This document shows positions 6,519 through 14,750 of a stretch of DNA of 47,322 bases, piece after piece. Origin of the DNA: Pseudomonadota bacterium (GTDB taxonomy: Bacteria; Pseudomonadota; Gammaproteobacteria; Berkiellales; Berkiellaceae); assembly GCA_018241965.1 (NCBI GenBank), contig JAFECS010000015.1, forward strand, positions 105,638 through 152,959. The letters are read 5' to 3'. Within the stretch, counting starts at the first letter, position 1. Every line of letters starts with the position of its first letter. The notes below the pieces were generated by a model that did no database searches, was not told the origin of the DNA, and saw only the letters and a list, made by a program, of their open reading frames with translations. The translations under genes and the position numbers were made by a program.

Positions 6519-8363
6519 TCAATCTAATGCAAATTCTTCACGCCAGTTGGATTTTTCTTTCCAAGCTGGCTGATCTTGTTTTTTGAGCAATATATTTTCA
6601 ACCACTAAACAATCCATTTCTGTGCGCATAAAACAACGATAAGAATCTTCAACGGTGCAAACAATAGGTTCACCACGCACGTTAAATGAAGTGTTAATGA
6701 GCACGGGGCAGCCGGTTAAAGCTTCAAAAGCGTCTAACAGTTGATAAAAACGTGGATTCGTTTCTTTATGCACGGTTTGTAGGCGGGCAGAATAATCCAC
6801 ATGGGTTATCGCAGGAATGGTTGAGCGGGCAACATTGAGTTTTTCAATCCCAAAAAGCGCTTCTTCTTTTGCCGACATTGGCAATTTATGCTTATCGGCA
6901 ATGGGTGCCACCATCAGCATATAAGGGCTTATTCCTTCAAAATCAAACCATTCGCTAACTTTATCTGCTTTAACCACTGGTGCAAAAGGCCTAAAAGATT
7001 CGCGATATTTAATTTTAAGATTCATGACCGATTGCATTTTAGGGCTGCGTGGGTCGCCTATGATAGAACGTCCGCCCAAAGCACGTGGGCCAAATTCCAT
7101 GCGACCTTGATGCCAGCCAATCACATGTTCATTGGCCAAGAGTGTCGCTACTTCTTTCATCAAGGATGAATCATCCAGTTCAACGTACTTGGCATGAATG
7201 CTGTCAAGGTATTGCTTTATTTCAAGACTTGTTTGCCTGGGCCCCAAATAACTTCCGCGCATGTCATCAAAAGGCTGTACTTGGCGCTTGTTTCCATAAT
7301 ATTCATACCAGCCACTTAAGGCTGCACCTAACGCGCCACCAGCATCGCCGGCTGCTGGTTGAACAAAAATATCTTTAAATATTTTGTTTTTGTGAAGCTT
7401 ACCATTGGCCACACAATTAAGTGCCACACCACCAGCTAAGCAGAGATTATCAACTTGTAATTCGTTTTTAGCTGTTGTGGCTAATTTAATCACAATATCT
7501 TCGGTAATTACTTGAATGGAGCTTGCCAAATCCATTTCTTTTTGGGTGATGGGCGATTCTGGTTTTCTGGGAGGGCCACCAAAAAGTTCATGAAAACGTT
7601 TGGTGGTCATCGTTAGGCCCGTGGGGTAATTAAAATAATCTAAGTTTAAACGAAAAGTCCCGTCATGTTTTAAATCTAATAAATGATCATAAATTAAATC
7701 GACATATTTAGGCACGCCATATGGGGCAAGCCCCATTAATTTATATTCTCCAGAATTAACTTTAAAGCCGGTATAATAAGTAAAGGCAGAATATAAAAGT
7801 CCAAGCGAATGCGGGAAATCTAATTCCCATTGGGCTGTTAGTGTGTTGTTATTGCCAAGCCAAACTGAACTTGTTGCCCATTCACCTACGCCATCTAGGC
7901 ACATCACTGCCGCCCTTTCAAAAGGGCTTGGGAAAAAAGCGGATGCTGCATGAGCTTGGTGATGTTCGGTAAATAAAATGCGGGGTAGTTGAGTTGGTTT
8001 TAAACCACTCATTTTGGTAAAGGACTTTTTTAGTAGATCTTTTAAAAAGAATTTTTCTTTTATCCACACCGGCATGGCTTGCAGGAAGGAGACAAAACCC
8101 TTTGGCGCAAAAGCTAGGTAGGTTTCTAAAAGACGTTCAAATTTAACAAAGGGTTTATCGTAAAATACGATGGCATCAAGGGCTTTTAAAGAGATCCCAG
8201 CTTCTCGCAAACAATAACGAATAGCGTGTTCAGGGAACCGAGGATCATGCTTTTTTCTGGTAAAACGCTCTTCTTGAGCAGCAGCTATAATTTTTCCGTC
8301 TATAACAATTGCCGCCGCACTATCGTGATAAAAGGCAGAGATGCCCAAAATTGCCCTATTCAA
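6519..8363 (-). CDS. Carbamoyltransferase, NodU/CmcH/TobZ family
   Basis: A 614-aa O-carbamoyltransferase that uses carbamoyl phosphate and ATP, via carbamoyl-adenylate, to carbamoylate a hydroxyl, here probably on a glycan sugar. The N-terminal Kae1-like half shows ILGISAFYHDSAAAIV (phosphate loop), EERFTRKKHD (31-40), the metal-binding HHQAH (134-138), CLDGVGEW and LAGGVALNCVANGKL (309-323). The C-terminal half carries FGPRALGGRSIIGDPRS (424-440) and SFNVRGEPIVCT, typical of the carbamoyl-phosphate-binding domain. Length is normal for the family. The start is a TTG preceded by AGGGGA with a 6-base spacer. It is the first gene of a leftward five-gene operon (with SxtJ-like, DUF5989, SGNH and methyltransferase) and is divergent from the methyltransferase at 8514. 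Confidence 0.93.
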   Translation of the reverse strand: MNRAILGISAFYHDSAAAIVIDGKIIAAAQEERFTRKKHDPRFPEHAIRYCLREAGISLKALDAIVFYDKPFVKFERLLETYLAFAPKGFVSFLQAMPVWIKEKFFLKDLLKKSFTKMSGLKPTQLPRILFTEHHQAHAASAFFPSPFERAAVMCLDGVGEWATSSVWLGNNNTLTAQWELDFPHSLGLLYSAFTYYTGFKVNSGEYKLMGLAPYGVPKYVDLIYDHLLDLKHDGTFRLNLDYFNYPTGLTMTTKRFHELFGGPPRKPESPITQKEMDLASSIQVITEDIVIKLATTAKNELQVDNLCLAGGVALNCVANGKLHKNKIFKDIFVQPAAGDAGGALGAALSGWYEYYGNKRQVQPFDDMRGSYLGPRQTSLEIKQYLDSIHAKYVELDDSSLMKEVATLLANEHVIGWHQGRMEFGPRALGGRSIIGDPRSPKMQSVMNLKIKYRESFRPFAPVVKADKVSEWFDFEGISPYMLMVAPIADKHKLPMSAKEEALFGIEKLNVARSTIPAITHVDYSARLQTVHKETNPRFYQLLDAFEALTGCPVLINTSFNVRGEPIVCTVEDSYRCFMRTEMDCLVVENILLKKQDQPAWKEKSNWREEFALD

Positions 8364-8513
8364 AGAAAATCCCCTAACATCCTATTATATTTTGAGGTGG
8401 AAGTTTATCTAAATTACCCCCCCCATGCTAGAGCGACCCAAGTGTTTGCGAGAAGAGGGCTCTTGCGGCACAATACCTTCAATTTGGGAACCAGAGACCG
8501 ATGACAAGGCCCT

Positions 8514-9578
8514 ATGAATAAGTTTGAAAGTATACTTAAATGTCCAATTACGCAATCAGGGCTCAGCTTGTTAACCCAAGAAGAAGTCAATGACTTAAAT
8601 CAAAAGATCCAACAGGGCCAATTAAGAACACGCGATCATAATCTTTACAAAAACACCTTGAAGGCTTGTTTAAAAGCAAACGGCCATGAACTTTATTATC
8701 CCATTATCGATGATATTTATTATTTATTAGCCGACTGCGCGCTGGGTGCTGATGACATAACTTGGCCAGCGTCAGTGGACATGAAGTTTAATGTCAAAAA
8801 GTTTTATGATGAATTTGGTTGGCAAGCACAAAATGGTGTGTATCAAGATGCCAAAGATTCAGAAGATTTAAGAGAAGTTTCTAAAGAATATATTGAACGC
8901 TGTCATCAGCGCTTAAATCAGTTTTTACCTGCCAGAGGCACTTATTTGTTAGATGTGGCTTCAGGGCCAGTGCAATATGAAGCCTATTTAAGCTATTCAC
9001 GACATTTTGATTATCGCCTATGCGCGGATATTTCAATTTTAGCATTACAAGAAGCAAAGAAAAAATTAGGTGCCAAAGGCATTTATGTGCTTTGCGATGT
9101 AACCAATTTACCATTCAAAACCGATACTATTGATGCTGGGGTGTCGTTGCACACACTCTATCATGTGCCTGCCAATGAACAAGCAAAAGCTTTTGAGGAA
9201 ATTAATCGTGTGATTAAACCAGGTGGCAGTTCCATTATTGTTTATAGCTGGGGTTCCAAGTCTTTACTCATGAACTTGTTGATGTTCCCACAAAAAGCAT
9301 TTTCACTTCTAAAAAGAAAGCTCCGTGTAACAGCATCGCAGGGGCATACGCTTTATTTTCATGCGCATAGTTATCAATGGTTTTGTCAAGAAATACAAAA
9401 TAAATTTAATACTAAATTGTATTCCTGGCGTAGCGTTAATGTGCCTTTTTTAAAATGGTTTATACATCCCTCTTTAGGGGGGCGCTTTATTTTAAAGAGT
9501 CTTTATTGGTTAGAAGAAAAAGCGCCAAACCTCATGGGTAGAATTGGTGCTTATCCTTTGTTTGTTAGCAAAAAATAA
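8514..9578 (+). CDS. SAM-dependent methyltransferase with Trm112-like N-terminus
   Basis: 354 aa. The start FESILKCPITQSGLSLL followed by ...NGHELYYPIIDDIYYLL is laid out like a Trm112-type module, although only one clear Cys of a zinc site remains. The middle is a class I methyltransferase: YLLDVASGPVQYEAYL (SAM loop), CADISILALQEAKKKL, YVLCDVTNLPFKTDTIDAGVSLHTLYHV and INRVIKPGGSSIIVYSW. These features match UbiE-like enzymes often seen in glycan clusters. The ATG is preceded by AAGG. It is the first gene of a rightward operon that runs through three glycosyltransferases and an epimerase. The target is unknown; a sugar or lipid-linked intermediate is likely. Confidence 0.83.
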   Translation: MNKFESILKCPITQSGLSLLTQEEVNDLNQKIQQGQLRTRDHNLYKNTLKACLKANGHELYYPIIDDIYYLLADCALGADDITWPASVDMKFNVKKFYDEFGWQAQNGVYQDAKDSEDLREVSKEYIERCHQRLNQFLPARGTYLLDVASGPVQYEAYLSYSRHFDYRLCADISILALQEAKKKLGAKGIYVLCDVTNLPFKTDTIDAGVSLHTLYHVPANEQAKAFEEINRVIKPGGSSIIVYSWGSKSLLMNLLMFPQKAFSLLKRKLRVTASQGHTLYFHAHSYQWFCQEIQNKFNTKLYSWRSVNVPFLKWFIHPSLGGRFILKSLYWLEEKAPNLMGRIGAYPLFVSKK

Positions 9579-9584
9579 AGAACG

Positions 9585-10625
9585 ATGAAACCACAGTACG
9601 ATATGCTCTTTATTACGCATTTGCCTGCTTTTTATAAAGTAAATCTTTATAACAAGATAGCAAAGCACAAGCGCGTTTTTGTTATTTTTATCAGCGATGC
9701 TTCAAGCATTCGTACAGCAGATTTTACCCAGGCAGATAAACATTTTGATTACTGTATTTTAAATGATCTTCCTTTTGAAAAACGTATTATTTTAAAAAGC
9801 CTGTGGTTGCTTTTCAAAAAAATGCGTAAAATTTCATTTAAAAAATTAATCGTCGGTGGGTGGGAGCTGCCAGAGTTTTGGTTGGCGGTTTTTTATTCAC
9901 AAGCGTTTAAAAATCAGCTGGCGTTGGAATCATCAATTTTTGAGAGTGCTACTCAAGGGATAAGGTATTGGATTAAAAAACTATTTTTATCCAGAATTGA
10001 CTTGGTATACCCTTCAGGAGAACCTCATCAAACATTATTAACCACTTTAGGTTATCAAGGGAAAACAAGGCTTACTAAAGGTGTCGGTCTTTTTAATTAC
10101 TATGGCAAAAGTGCTACAAAGAGATCCTTTAGCGGTAAATTTTTATTTGTGGGGCGCCTGGCGCCAGAAAAAAACATTGCAATATTAATTCAAGCCTTTG
10201 CAAAATTTCCGCACTTTCATTTAACGTTAGTTGGCCAAGGGCCCCTTGAGCAATCTTTAAAAACCTCCTTGTTACCTAATATAACCATGCTTGGCCATGT
10301 TGCTAATGATGCTTTGGCACAAGTTTACGCACAACATGATGTGCTGGTGTTACCCTCGTTGCGAGAACCTTGGGGGTTAGTGGTTGAAGAAGCGTTGTTT
10401 TATGGCTTGCCTGTTATTGTGTCAGACAAAGTTGGCTGTGCTAAAGATTTAGTCATACAACCCCAAGTGGGGACTTGCTTTGAAGCAACAAATTTGCAAT
10501 CCCTGATTAACTGCATTGAATGGATAAGCCAACATTACGATAATTGTATTAAGCATATTGATCATATTGATTTTGCCCAAAAAGATAACTTGCAAGTAAT
10601 GCAGTATATCGAGGCACTCTCATGA
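9585..10625 (+). CDS. Glycosyltransferase family 4
   Basis: 346-aa GT-B fold, retaining glycosyltransferase. The C-terminal donor domain is clear: GKFLFVGRLAPEKNIAILIQAF, LTLVGQGPLEQSL, MLGHV...YAQHDVLVLPSLREPWGLVVEEALFYGLPVIVSD, which includes the E-x7-E nucleotide-sugar motif. The N-terminal acceptor domain (MLFITHLPAFYKVNLYNKIA) resembles GT4 enzymes that begin with a TH-P-xY motif. It begins 6 bp after the methyltransferase and overlaps the next GT4 by 4 bp (ATGA). Donor sugar cannot be read from the sequence. Confidence 0.9.
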   Translation: MKPQYDMLFITHLPAFYKVNLYNKIAKHKRVFVIFISDASSIRTADFTQADKHFDYCILNDLPFEKRIILKSLWLLFKKMRKISFKKLIVGGWELPEFWLAVFYSQAFKNQLALESSIFESATQGIRYWIKKLFLSRIDLVYPSGEPHQTLLTTLGYQGKTRLTKGVGLFNYYGKSATKRSFSGKFLFVGRLAPEKNIAILIQAFAKFPHFHLTLVGQGPLEQSLKTSLLPNITMLGHVANDALAQVYAQHDVLVLPSLREPWGLVVEEALFYGLPVIVSDKVGCAKDLVIQPQVGTCFEATNLQSLINCIEWISQHYDNCIKHIDHIDFAQKDNLQVMQYIEALS

Positions 10626-11770
10626 AAGTATTGGTGGTGCATAATGCTTATCAATCCCATTTTATTGGTGGGGAAGATCTGGTTGTACAAAGAGAAGTTA
10701 AAGCACTTAAACAAGTGCTCGGGCATGAGAATGTTTTTGAATATTTTGTGAGTAACGATGATATCCAGATGATTGATTTGGCCACAAAGCTATGGGGCAA
10801 TCAAATTCATTTTAAACATATTGCCAACATGGTAAAAAAACATGCCATTGATATTGTGCATGTGCATAATTTTTTTCCGCTATTAACGCCCAGTGTGTTT
10901 AGTGGCGCAAAATTTGCTGGTGCCAAAGTGGTGCACACCTTGCACAATTTTAGATGGTGGTGCACTTCAGGCATTTTATATCGTGATAATCAAACCTGCG
11001 AGCAGTGTGTTGAAAAAGCAATTGCCTGGCCGGGGATAATACACAAATGTTATCGAAACTCTTATTTGCAAAGCATAGCGGCAACCCTTGCTTTTGGTTG
11101 GTATCGTTTAAAAGAATATGCTAAACATATTGACGCCTATTTTGTGCTTAGTGAGTTTCAAGCACAAAAACTGAAACCTGTGCTGAATGCAAAAATGTTA
11201 CTCAAACCAAATGGCATAGAAGCGCCAGTAAAATTAAACACTACACCCAAAAAAGGGTATTTATTTGTAGGGCGTTTAGAGTCAGCAAAAGGCATTGAGT
11301 TATTATTAGAAACCTTTGCCAAGCTGCCCAAACAATTTTGCTTGAGCATAATTGGTACTGGTGAAAATGAACAAGCATTACGACAAACCTATGCAAGTGA
11401 GAACATTGTCTTTTTAGGCCAACTACCCCATGAACAGGTTTTAGAGAACATGGCCAAGAGTAAATATTTTATTCATAGTTCATTAACCTATGAAACTTTT
11501 GGACTTACCTTGGTGGAAGCCTTAAGTGTGGGCACCCCCGTTATTGCCCTTAATAGAGGCCCGCGTGCAGAATTTATTCAATCAGGCGTAAATGGGTTCT
11601 TGTGTCTTAGCGATGAAATAGAGCAAACTATTTTAAAAGCTGAAGCATTTGCAGATTATGATGCTTTAAGCAAACAAGCATTTGAGAGTGCAAAACCATT
11701 TTATATGAACAATATTATACAAAAACAAATCAGCTATTATGAGGCACTTCTAAGTGAGGCCAAATCATGA
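10622..11770 (+). CDS. Glycosyltransferase family 4
   Basis: 382-aa GT-B enzyme. The N-terminal domain has KVLVVHNAYQSHFIGGEDLVVQ, with a Gly-Gly loop for acceptor or donor phosphate contacts, and VHVHNFFPLLTPSVF. The C-terminal domain has GYLFVGRLESAKGIELLLETF, LSIIGTGENEQALR and HSSLTYETFGLTLVEALSVGTPVIALNRGP, with the E-x7-E motif. A Cys-rich insert (WWCTSGILYRDNQTCEQCVEKA) is typical of a GT4 subgroup in O-antigen clusters and could hold a metal. It overlaps its neighbours by 4 bp on both sides, so the three glycosyltransferases here are translationally coupled and probably add consecutive sugars. Confidence 0.9.
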   Translation: MKVLVVHNAYQSHFIGGEDLVVQREVKALKQVLGHENVFEYFVSNDDIQMIDLATKLWGNQIHFKHIANMVKKHAIDIVHVHNFFPLLTPSVFSGAKFAGAKVVHTLHNFRWWCTSGILYRDNQTCEQCVEKAIAWPGIIHKCYRNSYLQSIAATLAFGWYRLKEYAKHIDAYFVLSEFQAQKLKPVLNAKMLLKPNGIEAPVKLNTTPKKGYLFVGRLESAKGIELLLETFAKLPKQFCLSIIGTGENEQALRQTYASENIVFLGQLPHEQVLENMAKSKYFIHSSLTYETFGLTLVEALSVGTPVIALNRGPRAEFIQSGVNGFLCLSDEIEQTILKAEAFADYDALSKQAFESAKPFYMNNIIQKQISYYEALLSEAKS

Positions 11771-12555
11771 GCCAGCTTAGGATCTCACTTATTACTGTGA
11801 GCTTTAATAGTGCCAAAACGATAGCGCAAACCATTGAGTCCGTGCTTGCCCAAGATTACCCAAATATTGAATATATTATTATCGATGGTGCCTCAACAGA
11901 CGGTACGCAAGACATAGTGAAACAATATGCGCACAATATCACTATTTTTAAATCAGAGCCTGACAAGGGCATTTACGATGCCATGAATAAAGGTATTCAA
12001 TTAGCCACAGGTGATCTGATAGGGATGCTCAATGCCGATGATGTGTATGCTAATGAAAAGGTTATTAGCTTAGTTGCAAAATGTTTTGAAAATAATGCAG
12101 TCGATGCCTGTTATGGAGATTTGATTTATTTTCAGGACAAAGAGCCCAATAAAGTATTACGCTATTGGAAATCTTCTGATTTTAAGCGAGGGCTATTTTC
12201 TAAAGGTTGGTGCCCACCACATCCTACTTTTTTTGTTAGACGAAAAATTTATTTACAATATGGCTTGTTTAACACCGATTACCCCATGGGTAATGATGTT
12301 GAGTTAATGATGCGTTTTTTAGAAAAAGAACGCATTCAAAGTCGCTATATCCCTACGGTATTAGTCAAAATGCGAGCAGGGGGTGTATCTAATAAAAGCA
12401 TGAGGAATATCTTTATTCAAAACAAAAGCATATTACAAGCAGCGCGCGCTTTAAATGTGCCGTTTTCTTTATTCCAATTTATTGTAGGCAAGGTCTTTAG
12501 CCGATGTTGGCAGTTTATACAAAAACCGCATGTTGGGGAAAACTATGTCAAGTGA
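11767..12555 (+). CDS. Glycosyltransferase family 2
   Basis: 262-aa GT-A enzyme close to the WcaA/WcaE group. Seen: ISLITVSFNSAKTIAQTIESVLAQDYPNIEYIIIDGASTDGT, SEPDKGIYDAMNKGIQLATGDLIGMLNADDVYA (the ADD metal site), PHPTFFVRRKIYLQYGLFNTDYPMGNDVELMMRF (acceptor side). It is about 40% similar by eye to the GT2 at 480 in the first 100 residues, so the two are paralogs. It overlaps the upstream GT4 by 4 bp and the epimerase by 11 bp. It is a normal complete enzyme; the donor is unknown. Confidence 0.9.
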   Translation: MSQLRISLITVSFNSAKTIAQTIESVLAQDYPNIEYIIIDGASTDGTQDIVKQYAHNITIFKSEPDKGIYDAMNKGIQLATGDLIGMLNADDVYANEKVISLVAKCFENNAVDACYGDLIYFQDKEPNKVLRYWKSSDFKRGLFSKGWCPPHPTFFVRRKIYLQYGLFNTDYPMGNDVELMMRFLEKERIQSRYIPTVLVKMRAGGVSNKSMRNIFIQNKSILQAARALNVPFSLFQFIVGKVFSRCWQFIQKPHVGENYVK

Positions 12556-13525
12556 GCCTCTAAACATTTTAGTAACGGGTGCAACAGGTTTTGTTGGCGT
12601 GCATTTGTGTCAACAATTGTTATCTTCAGGATATAAGGTTACGGCTGTTGGCAGAAAAAAATCATTTATGCTTAGCCATGAAAGGCTACACTATTTTAGC
12701 GTGAATAGCATTGATGGTAACACAGATTGGCATGACATTCTGAAAGGCGTGGACGTGGTGGTTCATCTGGCAGCAAGAGTTCACCAGATGAAAGACAAGG
12801 GTTTATCCTTATTGGCACAATATCAAGAAGTGAATGTGAAGGGCACACAACAACTTGCTAAGGCGGCTATAAAAGAACAAGTTAAGCGTTTTATATATTT
12901 AAGCACTATTAAAGTCATCGGTGAAAAAACCATTGAAATGCCGTTGCGCGCCGAAGATCAGCCAAGGCCATCAGATGCTTATAGCTTGTCAAAACTGCAA
13001 GGAGAGCAAATTCTGCAAGAAGAAGCCAGAAGAAGCGGTATGGAATGGGTAATAATTCGCCCACCCTTGGTGTATGGCCCAGGGGTTAAAGGCAATTTTA
13101 ATCGTTTATTACAATTAGCCAAAACAATGTTGCCTTTGCCATTGGGTGCCCTTAATAACCGTCGTAGTTTAGTGAGTGTTTACAATCTGTGTAGCTTTAT
13201 TGAATGTGCTATCACGCACCCTAATGCTCATCGGGAAGTATTCTTAGTTTCTGACAATCAAGATCTGTCTACATCACAGTTAGTACGCCTCTTAAGAAAA
13301 AATTTGGGTAAAAGAAGCGTGCTTTTACCTATACCGAGTTTCATTTTAAAAGCAGTTGCCTTTGTTTTCGGTAAAAGAAAAGAAGTAGGTCGCATGGTAG
13401 ACTCATTGCAAGTAAACATAGAAAAATCAATGCGTTTACTAAGTTGGCGCCCACCGTTGACTGTGGAAGCTTCTATTCATGCCTTACTTAGTCAAAAAAC
13501 ACCAAAAGCACATAGCAAAGCTTAG
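12545..13525 (+). CDS. NAD-dependent epimerase/dehydratase, SDR (WbpV/GalE-like)
   Basis: 326 aa, extended short-chain dehydrogenase. ILVTGATGFVGVHL (8-21) is the NAD-binding glycine loop; VVHLAARVHQMKD, IYLSTIKVIGE (Ser/Thr of the active site at 120-121) and Y146-SLS-K150 give the catalytic set; RPPLVYGPGVKGNFNRLLQLA and NNRRSLVSVYNLCSFIE are typical of the sub-branch that makes nucleotide sugars such as UDP-QuiNAc or UDP-FucNAc precursors (WbpV/WbmG-like). An in-frame ATG lies at 12530, but GGGGAAA ends 4 bases before the ATG at 12545, so the latter is preferred. In many clusters a WecA/WbpL-type initiating transferase follows this gene; here it does not. The exact product is uncertain. Confidence 0.85.
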   Translation: MSSEPLNILVTGATGFVGVHLCQQLLSSGYKVTAVGRKKSFMLSHERLHYFSVNSIDGNTDWHDILKGVDVVVHLAARVHQMKDKGLSLLAQYQEVNVKGTQQLAKAAIKEQVKRFIYLSTIKVIGEKTIEMPLRAEDQPRPSDAYSLSKLQGEQILQEEARRSGMEWVIIRPPLVYGPGVKGNFNRLLQLAKTMLPLPLGALNNRRSLVSVYNLCSFIECAITHPNAHREVFLVSDNQDLSTSQLVRLLRKNLGKRSVLLPIPSFILKAVAFVFGKRKEVGRMVDSLQVNIEKSMRLLSWRPPLTVEASIHALLSQKTPKAHSKA

Positions 13526-13551
13526 TCTGTTATTGCTTTCAACATTTCCCT

Positions 13552-13573
13552 ATAATGGCGTGTTCACCATTAT
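13552..13573. other. Inverted repeat at the 5' end of the GT2-like gene
   Basis: The arms ATAATGG (13552-13558) and CCATTAT (13567-13573) are perfect 7-bp complements separated by 8 bases. A TATAAT hexamer starts at 13551 inside the left arm, so this could be a promoter with a symmetrical operator, or a weak hairpin ending the upstream operon. No T-run follows. Confidence 0.4.
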
Positions 13574-14532
13574 GTTTGGCATCGTGGAATAGTTTCTTGA
13601 CTTATATAATTGACTTACAACGGCTTTGGGAAGGCAATGAAGAGGGTACGGCTTCTAGTGCTTTTGCTCGTGCGCAAAATGGGGCACACCAAAATGTTGT
13701 CTCTGTGATTGTGGTTGCTGAGCCAAATGAAGCGATGGTCATGCAAACATTGTCCTCTGTTTTAGCTCAAAAATTTGTTCGAGAAGTGATTATTGTCAAT
13801 TGCGAAGCTTTGCCATCACTAGAAAAAGCATTAACTAAATTTACCCATCGTCATCCCACATGTTATCTCGTTAAAGGGCACAAACGCGCTGGTTTAGCAG
13901 CTGCCTATAATTTGGGGGCACAACATGCCAGTGGGCAATTTTTGTTATTTATTAAAGGGAATTGCCTATTAGCTAAAAATGCAGTTGCCAGTTTATTATC
14001 GACGGGGATCCCAAAACCAGCTCCCTGGGTAATTGGTGCGGCGGAAAAAAAGAAGCGAATAAACTTCAAGCCTTTGGCGCATTTAAATTTATTTTCCAAC
14101 GCTTTTGAAACGCAAACATTGCCTGAAGTATCTTTACCTGGTGGTGGGTTTCATGCGGCACAAATAGCGCCTGATTGTTTGTTTATGTCTACCCAAACCT
14201 TTTTGGAGTTAAAAGGGTTGGATAAAAAATGCTTTCATAGCACTTTTCACATGGATTTATGTTTGCGTGTGCACTTTGCTGGGGGTGGTGTGTATCGTGC
14301 GCGAGATTTTGATGTGGTTGCTTGCACGGGAGCTGGGCACTCCTTGCGTGAAAGTATCAGAAGTGAATGGCAGGCATTTTGTGGGCGTTATCACTTTTAT
14401 CAAAAATATGTTAGTTCGCGAAAAAATAAAATCATTGTTCTTATTGGTTACACTGCATTATTGGTAGGATTTCTTGGCAGGATGTGTATGCGGTTGCTAA
14501 GTAATTTTAACAACAAAAACAAAGTTGGCTAA
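13555..14532 (+). CDS. Divergent GT2-like glycosyltransferase, possibly non-catalytic
   Basis: 325 aa. VVSVIVVAEPNEAMVMQTLSSVLAQKFVREVIIVNCE and HKRAGLAAAYNLGAQHASGQFLLFIKGNCLL follow the GT2 plan strand by strand, and GLDKKCFHSTFHMDLCLRVHFAGGGVYRARD matches the acceptor half, with the FHMDLCLR segment in place of the usual ED-x-DLxxR. The metal-binding DxD position, however, reads IKGN, so typical catalysis is doubtful. One hydrophobic helix (IIVLIGYTALLVGFLGRMCMRLL) sits at the C-terminus. The start is uncertain: the ATG at 13555 sits within an inverted repeat and over a TATAAT, and the first ~40 residues do not resemble the family. It lies between the polysaccharide cluster and ffs. It might be a specificity or scaffold subunit. 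Confidence 0.65.
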   Translation: MACSPLCLASWNSFLTYIIDLQRLWEGNEEGTASSAFARAQNGAHQNVVSVIVVAEPNEAMVMQTLSSVLAQKFVREVIIVNCEALPSLEKALTKFTHRHPTCYLVKGHKRAGLAAAYNLGAQHASGQFLLFIKGNCLLAKNAVASLLSTGIPKPAPWVIGAAEKKKRINFKPLAHLNLFSNAFETQTLPEVSLPGGGFHAAQIAPDCLFMSTQTFLELKGLDKKCFHSTFHMDLCLRVHFAGGGVYRARDFDVVACTGAGHSLRESIRSEWQAFCGRYHFYQKYVSSRKNKIIVLIGYTALLVGFLGRMCMRLLSNFNNKNKVG

Positions 14533-14585
14533 CTTTTATTTTCGCCTGGCATCACAATTCTTTTCCTGATAACATCCCCGTGCCC

Positions 14586-14615
14586 TTGAGCCGCTGATGC
14601 GCTAAGGCATATAAT
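14586..14615 (+). promoter_or_regulatory. Candidate sigma-70 promoter for the SRP RNA
   Basis: TTGAGC at 14586 and a perfect TATAAT at 14610-14615 are separated by 18 bases directly in front of ffs. The -10 box abuts the homology-based 5' end of the RNA (14616), so either transcription starts a few bases inside that stem or a further upstream promoter makes a precursor that is trimmed. The promoter call is based on sequence only. Confidence 0.5.
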
Positions 14616-14728
14616 GGTGGTCTTGTCGGTCCCCTCGCAATGATACATTATGAACCCCGCCAGGCCCGGAAGGGAGCAACGGTAATAGTGGACTCATGTG
14701 CCGGGGTGTGGCTGGCAAGGCTGCCACC
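14616..14728 (+). ncRNA. ffs: Signal recognition particle RNA (4.5S, small bacterial type)
   Basis: This 113-nt RNA pairs with Ffh to form the SRP that targets inner-membrane proteins to FtsY and SecYEG. The conserved domain IV is obvious: CCAGGCCCGGAAGGGAGCA (asymmetric loop and GGAA-type tetraloop) followed by GTGCCGGGGTGTGGCTGGCA on the return arm. The outer ends GGTGG (14616-14620) and CCACC (14724-14728) pair to close the rod, along with CTTG/CAAG. Length and register agree with E. coli 4.5S RNA (114 nt) without gaps at the 5' end. It lies 22 bases ahead of dnaX, the same order as scr-dnaX in Bacillus. A small inverted repeat (CCAAT/ATTGG, 14727-14740) follows but has no T-run, so the 3' end may be made by processing of a transcript continuing into dnaX. 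Confidence 0.95.
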
Positions 14729-14750
14729 AATCCTAATTGGAAAAACACAA

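Noticed and set aside
14640..14750. N-terminal extension of dnaX from an ATG at 14640
   Set aside because: The stretch is the 3' half of the SRP RNA; DnaX homology starts at the GTG at 14751.
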